Origin: SZAS-79 sp965279075
Lineage (GTDB): Bacteria; Pseudomonadota; Gammaproteobacteria; Burkholderiales; SG8-39
Length of the DNA: 64,000 nucleotides
Assembly: GCA_965279075.1 (NCBI GenBank)
Contig: CBDIHI010000011.1
Location: forward strand, 558,001-622,000
Direction of reading: 5' to 3'
Shown in pieces: positions 17,287-25,234 of this stretch. The first letter of the stretch is position 1; every line of letters starts with the position of its first letter. The notes under the pieces were generated by a model. That model saw nothing but the letters and a program-made list of their open reading frames with translations. It searched no databases and was not told the origin of the DNA. The position numbers were made by a program, and so were the translations under genes.

Positions 17287-18267
17287 TCAGTTGCCGTAGG
17301 CCTTCAGGATGGCCTCGCCTTCGGGGCCGGCCTTGGCCGACCACTCGGCGGTCATCTTCTTGCCGATCTCGCCGAATTCGGCCGCGAGTTTCGCCGAGGG
17401 CTGCATGATCTTTATGCCCTTCGACGCCATGGTCTTCTTGTAGCCTTCGTTTTCGGATTCGCTGGTCTGCCAGCCGCGCTTCTCTGCCGCCTCGGCCGCG
17501 GACAGCACGGTCTTCTGCGTGCCGGCGTCGAGCTTGCCGAAGGCTGCCTTGCTGACGAATACCGCGTTATGCGGCAGCATCGCCTGCGTGTCGTAATAGT
17601 GCGTCAGGTAGTCCCAGGCTTGCGTATCCACGCCTGTTGCCCCCGAAGTGATCATCGCGTCGACGAGGCCCGTCTTGAACGCCTGGGGCACTTCCGGGAC
17701 CTGGACCGTAGTGGGAATCGCCCCCATCAACTCGGCGAAGCGGGAAGTCGTCGGGTTGTAGGTGCGGAATTTCGTGCCCTTCAGGTCGGCGATGGAGTTG
17801 ACTTCCTTCTTTGCATAGACGCCCTGCGGCGGCCAGGGTACCGAGTAAAGCAGCATCATCCCCTGGGAATCGAGCCGCTTCTGGATGACCGGCTTTGCGG
17901 CCACCCACAGCTTGGCGGCCTTCTGGTAGCTGTTGGCGAAGAAGGGATTGGAGTCGAAGGCAAATACCGCGGATTCGTTTGCCAGGACCGAGATCAGGAT
18001 CTCGCCGATCGGAACCTGCCCGGTCTGCACCGCCCGCTTGATCTCGGGATGCTTGATCAGGGATGCGTTCGAATGGGGGGTGATCTGCAGCTTGCCGCCG
18101 GAGTTCTTGGCAATCTCCTCGACGAACTGCCGGACATTCTTGGTGTGGAAATTGCCGTCCGGATACGGCGTAGGCATGTCCCACTTGGTCTGCGCCATCG
18201 TGGTGCCCGCGGCGAGCGCCAGGGCTACGGCGGACGCGGCGGCGACGAAAGTTCTGCGGGTGGTCAT
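17287..18267 (-). CDS. TRAP substrate-binding protein, first tandem copy (DctP)
   Basis: A 326-residue periplasmic receptor with a twin-arginine-like N-terminus (MTTRRTFVAAASA), a hydrophobic core and a cleavage site near TMAQ. It has the DctP fold: alternating lobes with the ligand arginine in KFRTYNPTTSR. It is the promoter-proximal receptor of the operon, preceded by an AGGAGG ribosome site and followed by a strong hairpin. The C-terminal 10 residues are identical to those of the other copy (AEGEAILKAYGN or PEGEAILKAYGN). Confidence 0.92.
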   Translation of the reverse strand: MTTRRTFVAAASAVALALAAGTTMAQTKWDMPTPYPDGNFHTKNVRQFVEEIAKNSGGKLQITPHSNASLIKHPEIKRAVQTGQVPIGEILISVLANESAVFAFDSNPFFANSYQKAAKLWVAAKPVIQKRLDSQGMMLLYSVPWPPQGVYAKKEVNSIADLKGTKFRTYNPTTSRFAELMGAIPTTVQVPEVPQAFKTGLVDAMITSGATGVDTQAWDYLTHYYDTQAMLPHNAVFVSKAAFGKLDAGTQKTVLSAAEAAEKRGWQTSESENEGYKKTMASKGIKIMQPSAKLAAEFGEIGKKMTAEWSAKAGPEGEAILKAYGN

Positions 18268-18330
18268 TCTTTGGGCCTCCTGATTGGTTTTCGGTCTGCG
18301 GCAGTGTCACAAAAACGACCGGCTCCCGCA

Positions 18331-18359
18331 GTTTCAGCCATGCGCTCGGTCAGTGTCAA
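18331..18359 (-). promoter_or_regulatory. Candidate promoter of the TRAP operon
   Basis: On the minus strand a perfect TTGACA (18359-18354) is followed after 17 bases by TGAAAC (18336-18331), a weak -10. It overlaps the stop codon of the upstream flavoprotein gene and would give a leader of about 57 bases before the first receptor gene. Confidence 0.35.
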
Positions 18360-19459
18360 TGCAAGCGGCGTGCCACGTCCCCGGCCAGTGCAAGGCTGGC
18401 GGTGAGGCCGGGGGATTCTATGCCGAACAGGTTGACCAGCCCAGGCACACCATGTTCGGCCGGCCCCTGGATGACGAAGTCCGGCGCGGGATCTTTGGGG
18501 CCGGCGATCTTGGGACGTATGCCCGCGTACCCCGGCGCAAGCGCGCCGTCCGGGAGTTGCGGCCAGTAGCGCCGGATTGCGGCGTAGAACTTGTCGGCGC
18601 GCCGCGGGTCTACGTCGTAGCCGATCCGGTCCACCCACTCGACGTCCGGGCCGAAACGCGCCTGCCCGCCCATGTCGATCGTCACGTGCACGCCCAGCCC
18701 GCCGGGTTCGGGCACTGGGTAGACGAGGCGCGAGAACGGCGACTTGCCGACCAGCGAGTAGTAATTGCCCTTGGCATAGAACTCCGGGGGCGCCTTGTCC
18801 CCGGGATAGCCTTCGATCCTGCGCGCGAGCGACGGCGCGGTCAGCCCGGCCGCATTCACCACCGTACGCGCGGCGAGGTGCATTGGATCGGCTCCGCCGA
18901 CCTCAAGTCCGATCCGTCCGTCGCCCAGCACGCGCGCAGACCTGAGCGGAGACAGGAAGGCCAGCATTGCGCCGTGGGCTTCGGCGTCCCCGAGCATCGC
19001 GAGCATCAGGGCGTGGCTGTCGACCACGCCCGTGGAAGGCGAGTGCAGCGCGCCCACGCAGGACACCGCCGGCTCCATCTCCCGGGCCGTTTCCCGGCTG
19101 ATCCAGTCCACGTCGGTGACGCCGTTGGCGTGGGCCTTGCCGCGGATCGCCTCAAGCTCGCCGAGCTGCGCCTCGTCCGTGGCGACGACCAGCTTGCCGC
19201 ATCGCATATGGGGGATGCCGCGCTCGGCGCAATAGCGGTACAACAGCGTGCGGCCTTCGACGCAGGCGCGCGCCTTGAGCGAGCCCTTGGGATAGTAGAT
19301 GCCGGCGTGGATGACTTCGGAGTTGCGCGAGCTGGTGGCGGTGCCGATCGCGTTCTCGGCCTCGAGGATGATCACCTCGCGGCCGGCGACCGCGAGTTCG
19401 CGGGCAATGGCGAGGCCGACCACGCCCGCGCCGATGACGACTGCGTCTGCGCTGTCCAT
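18356..19459 (-). CDS. FAD-dependent oxidoreductase, L-2-hydroxyglutarate oxidase-like
   Basis: A 367-residue DAO-family flavoprotein. The dinucleotide motif VVIGAGVVGLAIARE is at residues 7-21. SEVIHAGIYYPKGSLKAR is the signature of the L-2-hydroxyglutarate dehydrogenase branch, and a second FAD contact lies at NAAGLTAPSLA. The enzyme should oxidise an alpha-hydroxy acid such as L-2-hydroxyglutarate to the 2-oxo acid and pass electrons to quinone or oxygen. The start at 19459 is chosen for this motif; 8 bases separate it from the DUF1445 gene. Confidence 0.83.
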   Translation of the reverse strand: MDSADAVVIGAGVVGLAIARELAVAGREVIILEAENAIGTATSSRNSEVIHAGIYYPKGSLKARACVEGRTLLYRYCAERGIPHMRCGKLVVATDEAQLGELEAIRGKAHANGVTDVDWISRETAREMEPAVSCVGALHSPSTGVVDSHALMLAMLGDAEAHGAMLAFLSPLRSARVLGDGRIGLEVGGADPMHLAARTVVNAAGLTAPSLARRIEGYPGDKAPPEFYAKGNYYSLVGKSPFSRLVYPVPEPGGLGVHVTIDMGGQARFGPDVEWVDRIGYDVDPRRADKFYAAIRRYWPQLPDGALAPGYAGIRPKIAGPKDPAPDFVIQGPAEHGVPGLVNLFGIESPGLTASLALAGDVARRLH

Positions 19460-19467
19460 GCGGGGCG

Positions 19468-20274
19468 CTAGAACACCGCGAGCTGCGAGTTGCGCAAGTC
19501 GGTGACGAGCATGCAGCCCGGCTTGTGGGTGAAGGCGAGGGGCGGCTTCGCCGCGCGGATCGCCGACTGGGGCGTGACGCCGCAGGCCCAGAACACGGGC
19601 ACTTCGCCCTTGCGGATCTCTACGGCGTCCCCGAAGTCCGGCTTGCCGATGTCCGCGATGCCGATCATCGCCGGATCGCCGAAGTGGATCGGCGCGCCGT
19701 GCACGTCGGGAAAGCGCGACGTGATCTGGATCGCGCGGATCGCGTCGGCGGGCTTCATCGGGCGCATCGAGACCACCGTCGGGCCGCCGAAGCGCCCGGC
19801 ACCCCGGGTCGCGATGTTCGTGCGGTACATCGCGACATTGCAGCCCTGCTCTATGTGGCGCAGGGGGATGCCGCCTTCCACCAGCGCCTCCTCGAAGGAA
19901 AACGAGCAGCCGATCGCGAAGGCCACCGAGTCGTCCCGCCAGACGGCTTTCAGGTTCGGCACTTCCCCGCTCATCTCGCCGTCCTTGAAGACGTAGTAGC
20001 CGCAGATGTCGGTGCTGATGTCCACGTCCGCGCCGAGTGCGGGAATGCGCGGGTCGCCGGGCTCCGATACACCGAGGATCGGGCAGGGCTTCGGGTTCAG
20101 CTGGCAAAAGCGCAGGAACTCGGTCGCGTAGTCCCTGGGCAGCACGGCCAGGTTGGCCTGCGCGTACCCCGGGCACTGGCCCGAAGTGTGGGCGTCGAAT
20201 TGGCCCGAACGGATCGCGGCACGCAGAGCCGCGGGTTCGGAATGGATGGTGGGCTTGCGGGAGGGGGTGTTCAT
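19468..20274 (-). CDS. YcsI/DUF1445-family putative hydro-lyase
   Basis: A 268-residue cytoplasmic protein with DUF1445 landmarks: RSGQFDAHTSGQCPGYAQAN, DICGYYVFKDGE, AFAIGCSFSFEEAL, VFWACGVTPQSAI and FTHKPGCMLVTDL. The family is annotated as putative hydro-lyase; the human relative DGLUCY is a D-glutamate cyclase, but it also carries a second domain missing here, so that activity is not assured. In B. subtilis, ycsI sits with the 5-oxoprolinase genes pxpABC, which fits the divergent oxoprolinase gene 1.3 kb away. Confidence 0.85.
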   Translation of the reverse strand: MNTPSRKPTIHSEPAALRAAIRSGQFDAHTSGQCPGYAQANLAVLPRDYATEFLRFCQLNPKPCPILGVSEPGDPRIPALGADVDISTDICGYYVFKDGEMSGEVPNLKAVWRDDSVAFAIGCSFSFEEALVEGGIPLRHIEQGCNVAMYRTNIATRGAGRFGGPTVVSMRPMKPADAIRAIQITSRFPDVHGAPIHFGDPAMIGIADIGKPDFGDAVEIRKGEVPVFWACGVTPQSAIRAAKPPLAFTHKPGCMLVTDLRNSQLAVF

Positions 20275-20320
20275 GGGAACGTCGGCAATCCTGTGCTGGC
20301 GGGTGGGTCCAGCCGCAATT

Positions 20321-21520
20321 CTAGGTCAGTCCGGACCGGCGGACGAGGTAACGTTCCGCGGCCAGCGCGCCTGCACCGGCGAAGGCGAAGGCGCTCACCA
20401 TCGGGCGGGCCGTGCCGTCGAACAATGCGCCCAGCACAATGCCCACAAGCGCGCCCAGCACGAACGTGGTTGCGCCCATGAACGAGGACACCGTGCCGGT
20501 GTTTGCCTTGAACGGGGAGAGGACCGCCGCGGTCGCATTCGGCATCAGGCAGCTCGCGGCGAACATGAACCCCATGCAGGGCAGCGCTATCGCAAGCCAG
20601 TGGCCGACGCCGGCCCAGCCCAGCACCGCGGCGATCACGCCGGAGACACAGGCGATGCGTGTGCCCAGTTGCAGCATGCCGGCGATCCCGAGGCGCATCA
20701 CCGTCCGGCTGGTGAACCAGGCGCCCGTGATCTGGCCGATCATCACGACGGCGAACAGCACGCTGTATTCGCGCGGGGACAGGCCGAGCGCCTTGACCAG
20801 CACGAAGGCCGAGTTGGTGACGAAGGCGAAGATCCCGACCTGCGCGAACAGCATGACCGCGAACGGGCCTGTGAACCGTGGTTCGCGCAGCACTTCACCG
20901 AACACCGTGAGGATTCGCGCGGGCGACACCGTGGGCCGATCGCGCGGGGCGGTCTCGGCGAGGCCCGCAGCGACGCTCGCTAGCAGGGCCACCGCCATGA
21001 AGACGAGCATCCAGAACACCGCGCGCCAGCCCCACCAGGTGAGCAATTGCGCACCTATCAACGGCGCCGCGACCGGAACGATGCCGAACACGATCATCAT
21101 GCGTGCGAGCATGCGCGCGGCCTGCTCGTGGCTGTGCAGGTCACGCACGATCGTGCGCGCGATCACCGGGCCGCTCGACATCCCGAGGCCCTGGATGAAC
21201 CGCCATAGCACGATCGCCCCCACCGAACCGGCGTAGACGCACACCAGCGTGGCGGCGAGGAAAAGCGTGAGCCCGCACAGCAGCATGGGCTTCCTGCCGA
21301 AGCGGTCCGAGAGGGGGCCCCACGCGAGCTGGCCCAGCGCGATCCCGAGGAAGAACGTCGTGATCGTCAGCTGCACGGCGCTGACCGGCGAGGCGAACGC
21401 CTGCGCGATCGCCGGCAGCGCCGGAAGGTACGCGTCGGTTCCGAGCGGGGTGAGCGCGACGAGCAGCCCGAGAAGCACGGTCAGCCAGACCGAGCCGGGG
21501 GAGAGGTGCATGCGGCGCAT
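20321..21520 (-). CDS. Bcr/CflA-type MFS drug-resistance exporter
   Basis: A 399-residue 12-helix transporter. Family motifs are TDAYLPALPAIAQ in TM1, GQLAWGPLSDRFGRKP (MFS motif A) and RFIQGLGMSSGPVIARTIVRD in TM4. It should export drugs or metabolites by proton antiport. The ATG at 21520 follows a GGTGG site; a second ATG lies at 21511. The upstream reading frame stays open far into the opposite-strand oxoprolinase gene but that part is a shadow. The gene is 46 bases upstream of the DUF1445 gene and divergent from the oxoprolinase gene. Confidence 0.87.
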   Translation of the reverse strand: MRRMHLSPGSVWLTVLLGLLVALTPLGTDAYLPALPAIAQAFASPVSAVQLTITTFFLGIALGQLAWGPLSDRFGRKPMLLCGLTLFLAATLVCVYAGSVGAIVLWRFIQGLGMSSGPVIARTIVRDLHSHEQAARMLARMMIVFGIVPVAAPLIGAQLLTWWGWRAVFWMLVFMAVALLASVAAGLAETAPRDRPTVSPARILTVFGEVLREPRFTGPFAVMLFAQVGIFAFVTNSAFVLVKALGLSPREYSVLFAVVMIGQITGAWFTSRTVMRLGIAGMLQLGTRIACVSGVIAAVLGWAGVGHWLAIALPCMGFMFAASCLMPNATAAVLSPFKANTGTVSSFMGATTFVLGALVGIVLGALFDGTARPMVSAFAFAGAGALAAERYLVRRSGLT

Positions 21521-21553
21521 TTTACCACCCGGTGTATTCGCGCCGAGGGACGC

Positions 21554-21559
21554 TAGAAT
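21554..21559 (+). promoter_or_regulatory. Candidate -10 element for a leaderless oxoprolinase message
   Basis: TAGAAT ends 6 bases before the ATG at 21566, so transcription from it would begin at or beside the start codon. No Shine-Dalgarno is seen. The matching -35 is poor. Confidence 0.35.
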
Positions 21560-21565
21560 GCGCGC

Positions 21566-24500
21566 ATGACCCCCATCGCACCGCTCTGGCAATTCTGGAT
21601 CGATCGCGGCGGCACGTTCACCGACGTCGTCGCCCGCCGTCCCGACGGCACGCTCCTCACCCACAAACTCCTGTCCGAAAACCCCGGCCGCTACGCGGAT
21701 GCGGCGATCCAGGGCATCCGTGAGTTGCTCGGCGTGCCCGACGGCGCTCCCATCCCCGCAGGAGAGATCGAGGCGGTCAAGATGGGCACGACGGTGGCCA
21801 CCAATGCGCTGCTCGAGAGGAAGGGCGAGCGCACGGTGCTCTTCATCACGCGTGGATTCCGGGACGCGCTGCGCATTGCGTACCAGAACCGCCCGCGCAT
21901 CTTCGACCGCCATATCGTGTTGCCGGAGATGCTCTACAGCGAGGTGGTCGAGGTCGACGAGCGCGTGGCCGCACGCGGCGAGGTGCTGCGCCCGCTCGAC
22001 GAGGCGAGGGCTCGGGCGGACCTCGAATCGGCCTACGCGCGGGGGTTCCGGTCGATCGCGATCGTCCTCATGCACGGCTACCGTTACACGCAGCACGAGG
22101 CACGCGTGGCCGGGCTGGCGAAGGCTGCGGGTTTCACCCAGATTTCGGTGTCGCATCGCGTGAGCCCGCTGATGAAGCTCGTCGGCCGGGGCGACACGAC
22201 GGTCGTGGACGCCTACCTGTCGCCCATCCTGCGCCGCTACGTCGACCAGGTCTCCGCGGAGCTGGGCGGCGTGCGCGTCATGTTCATGCAGTCGAACGGC
22301 GGCCTCACCGACGCGCGCCGGTTCCAGGGCAAGGATTCCATCCTGTCCGGGCCGGCCGGCGGCATCGTCGGCGCAGTGCGCACTTCCCTGTCGGCAGGCT
22401 TCGGGAAGATCATCGGTTTCGACATGGGCGGGACATCGACCGACGTTTCGCACTACGCCGGCGAGTTCGAGCGCGAGTTCGAGACCCGCGTGGCGGGCGT
22501 GCGCATGCGCGCCCCGATGATGAGTATCCATACCGTGGCGGCGGGCGGCGGGTCGATCCTGCACTTCGACGGCGCGCGCTATCGCGTCGGGCCGGATTCG
22601 GCCGGGGCAAACCCGGGACCGGCCAGCTACCGGCGCGGCGGACCGCTCGCGGTGACCGACGCGAACGTCATGCTCGGCAAGATCCAGCCGCAGTTCTTCC
22701 CGCCCGTGTTCGGGCCGGGCGGCGACGAGAGGCTCGACGCCGGCGTCGTACGCGGGAAGTTCGCCGAGCTTGCCGGGAAAATCCGCGCCGCTACGGGCGA
22801 TGCGCGCTCCCCGGAGGAAGTCGCCGAGGGGTTCGTCAACATCGCGGTCGGCAACATGGCCAACGCGATCAAGCACATCTCGGTGCAGCGCGGCCACGAC
22901 GTCACGGGCTACACGCTCTGCTGCTTCGGGGGCGCGGCCGGGCAGCACGCCTGCCTCGTGGCCGATGCTCTCGCGATGACGCGCGTGTTCATCCACCCTT
23001 TCGCGGGCGTGCTTTCGGCCTACGGCATGGGTCTCGCCGACCAGACCGCGATGAGGCAAAAGGCGGTTGAGGCGCGACTGGACGAGGCGGGCCGCGCTTC
23101 CATGGAAGGCGAGCTGCAGGGGCTCGCGGACGAGGCGAAGGGTGAACTGCTCGGCCAGGGCGTGGAGCCTTCGCGCATCCGCGTGTTGCGCAGGGTGCAC
23201 CTCAAGTACGAAGGCACGGACACTGCACTGGCGGTGGCCTTCGGGACGCTCGCCGAGATGGTCGCGCGCTTCGAGGAGGCCTATCGCCACCAGTACAGCT
23301 TCCTTATGCCGGGCAAGGCGCTGATCGTGGAGGCGGTGTCGGCCGAGGCCATCGGCGCTTCAGAGACCGTGGCGGACGCGGGGGCCGCGACGGCGATGGC
23401 GGAAGCGCCCCCTGCCGAACAAGTGAGGATGTTCACCGGCGGGCGCTGGCACGACACCCCGGTCTACCGGCGCGACGAGCTCGGCGCAGGACGGCTTGTG
23501 GACGGTCCCGCCATCATCGCGGAATCGAACGCGACCACCGTCGTCGAGCCGGGCTGGCGTGCGCAGGTCACGCCCGCGGACCACCTCGTGCTCGAGCGGG
23601 TCGTCGCGCGCGAGGCGCGGGTCGCGCTGGGCACGGACGCCGACCCGGTCATGCTGGAGATTTTCAACAACCTGTACATGTCGATCGCCGAGCAGATGGG
23701 CCTGCGGCTGCAGAACACCGCCTACTCCGTCAACATCAAGGAGCGCCTCGACTTCTCTTGCGCGCTGTTCGACGCGGCCGGCAACCTGATCGCCAATGCG
23801 CCGCACATGCCGGTGCACCTCGGTTCGATGGGCGAATCGATCAAGACCGTGATCCGCGAGAACACCGGCCGCATGAAGCCGGGCGACGTCTACGTGCTGA
23901 ACGCCCCCTACAACGGCGGCACGCACCTTCCGGACGTGACGGTCATCACGCCCGTCTGGGACGACCCGGGCGCCGAAGTGCTGTTCTACGTCGGCTCGCG
24001 GGGGCACCACGCCGACATCGGCGGCATTACGCCGGGCTCCATGCCGCCGGACTCGAAGACCGTCGACGAGGAAGGCGTGCTGATCGACAACTTCCTGCTC
24101 GTCGAGGGCGGGCGGTTCCGCGAGAAGGAGACGGTGGAACTGCTCACCTCGGGGCGCTACCCGGTGCGCAACGTCGTGCAGAACCTCGCCGACCTGCAGG
24201 CGCAGATCGCAGCCAACGAGAAGGGTGTGCAGGAACTGCGCCGCATGGTTGCCCACTTCGGTCTCGACGTGGTCCGGGCCTACATGCGGCACGTGCAGGA
24301 CAACGCCGAGGCCTCGGTGCGCCGCGTCATCGGTGTCCTCAAGGACGGATCGTTCGACTACCCGATGGACAACGGTGCCCGGATCCGGGTGAAGGTGTCG
24401 ATCGGGGAAGACCGGCGCAGCGCAACGATCGACTTCACCGGGACCACCGCCCAGTTGCCCAACAACTTCAATGCGCCTTCCGCGGTCTGCATGGCAGCCG

Positions 24501-25171
24501 TGCTGTATGTGTTCCGCACGCTGGTCGACGACGACATCCCGCTCAACGCGGGCTGCCTGAAGCCGCTGAAGGTGATCATCCCCGAAGGGTGCATGCTCAA
24601 TCCCCGTTATCCGGCGGCGGTCGTGGCGGGCAACGTGGAAACCTCGCAGTGCATCACCGACGCCCTGTACGGGGCGCTCGGCGTCATGGCCGCTTCACAG
24701 GGAACCATGAACAACTTCACGTTCGGAAACGCGCAGCACCAGTACTATGAAACGGTGGCCGGCGGCTCGGGGGCCGGGCCGGGATTCGACGGGACCGACG
24801 TGGTGCAGACCCACATGACCAATTCACGCCTGACCGACCCAGAGGTCCTCGAGTGGCGCTTTCCCGTGCTGCTGGAGAGTTTTTCGGTGCGGGAAGGCTC
24901 GGGCGGGCCCGGGCGGTGGCGGGGCGGGCATGGCGGCGTGCGGCGGGTCAGGTTCCTGGAGCCGATGACCGCCGCGATCCTGTCCGGGCACCGGCTGGTC
25001 CGTCCCCACGGCATGGCGGGCGGGGGGGAGGGGGTCGCCGGCCGCAATTTCGTCGAGCGCGCCGACGGCAGCGTGACCGAGCTCGGGCCCGCCGACCGTA
25101 CGGAGATGAATCCCGGCGACGTATTCGTGATCGAGGCCCCCGGCGGCGGCGGCTACGGAACACCCGGATAG
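21566..25171 (+). CDS. oplA: 5-oxoprolinase (ATP-hydrolysing), fused HyuA/HyuB hydantoinase-type
   Basis: A 1201-residue single-chain enzyme. The N-terminal half (about 1-690) is HyuA-like, with the phosphate loop FWIDRGGTFTDVVAR, GTTVATNALLERKGER and IIGFDMGGTSTDVS. The C-terminal half (about 690-1201) is HyuB-like, starting near EIFNNLYMSIAEQMG and ending in GPGRWRGGHGG and EAPGGGGYGTPG. Fused chains of 1200-1290 residues are the ATP-dependent 5-oxoprolinases that turn 5-oxo-L-proline plus ATP into L-glutamate. N-methylhydantoinase-like or acetophenone-carboxylase-like activity cannot be excluded. The gene is divergent from a YcsI-containing TRAP cluster. Confidence 0.88.
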   Translation: MTPIAPLWQFWIDRGGTFTDVVARRPDGTLLTHKLLSENPGRYADAAIQGIRELLGVPDGAPIPAGEIEAVKMGTTVATNALLERKGERTVLFITRGFRDALRIAYQNRPRIFDRHIVLPEMLYSEVVEVDERVAARGEVLRPLDEARARADLESAYARGFRSIAIVLMHGYRYTQHEARVAGLAKAAGFTQISVSHRVSPLMKLVGRGDTTVVDAYLSPILRRYVDQVSAELGGVRVMFMQSNGGLTDARRFQGKDSILSGPAGGIVGAVRTSLSAGFGKIIGFDMGGTSTDVSHYAGEFEREFETRVAGVRMRAPMMSIHTVAAGGGSILHFDGARYRVGPDSAGANPGPASYRRGGPLAVTDANVMLGKIQPQFFPPVFGPGGDERLDAGVVRGKFAELAGKIRAATGDARSPEEVAEGFVNIAVGNMANAIKHISVQRGHDVTGYTLCCFGGAAGQHACLVADALAMTRVFIHPFAGVLSAYGMGLADQTAMRQKAVEARLDEAGRASMEGELQGLADEAKGELLGQGVEPSRIRVLRRVHLKYEGTDTALAVAFGTLAEMVARFEEAYRHQYSFLMPGKALIVEAVSAEAIGASETVADAGAATAMAEAPPAEQVRMFTGGRWHDTPVYRRDELGAGRLVDGPAIIAESNATTVVEPGWRAQVTPADHLVLERVVAREARVALGTDADPVMLEIFNNLYMSIAEQMGLRLQNTAYSVNIKERLDFSCALFDAAGNLIANAPHMPVHLGSMGESIKTVIRENTGRMKPGDVYVLNAPYNGGTHLPDVTVITPVWDDPGAEVLFYVGSRGHHADIGGITPGSMPPDSKTVDEEGVLIDNFLLVEGGRFREKETVELLTSGRYPVRNVVQNLADLQAQIAANEKGVQELRRMVAHFGLDVVRAYMRHVQDNAEASVRRVIGVLKDGSFDYPMDNGARIRVKVSIGEDRRSATIDFTGTTAQLPNNFNAPSAVCMAAVLYVFRTLVDDDIPLNAGCLKPLKVIIPEGCMLNPRYPAAVVAGNVETSQCITDALYGALGVMAASQGTMNNFTFGNAQHQYYETVAGGSGAGPGFDGTDVVQTHMTNSRLTDPEVLEWRFPVLLESFSVREGSGGPGRWRGGHGGVRRVRFLEPMTAAILSGHRLVRPHGMAGGGEGVAGRNFVERADGSVTELGPADRTEMNPGDVFVIEAPGGGGYGTPG

Positions 25172-25192
25172 CGTGGGGCCGAGCGCCCCATA

Positions 25193-25198
25193 TACAAT
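25193..25198 (+). promoter_or_regulatory. Candidate -10 element
   Basis: TACAAT, within a local AT-rich patch, 36 bases before the ATG of the rod-AsmA gene. No clear -35 is seen. Confidence 0.3.
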
Positions 25199-25234
25199 CC
25201 TCTTTCCGGCCCCCTTCCTGCGCCCAGAAAAACA

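Noticed and set aside
21521..23290. A long N-terminal extension of the Bcr-type exporter
   Set aside because: It lies opposite the oxoprolinase gene, and the exporter's usual N-terminus begins at 21520 or 21511.
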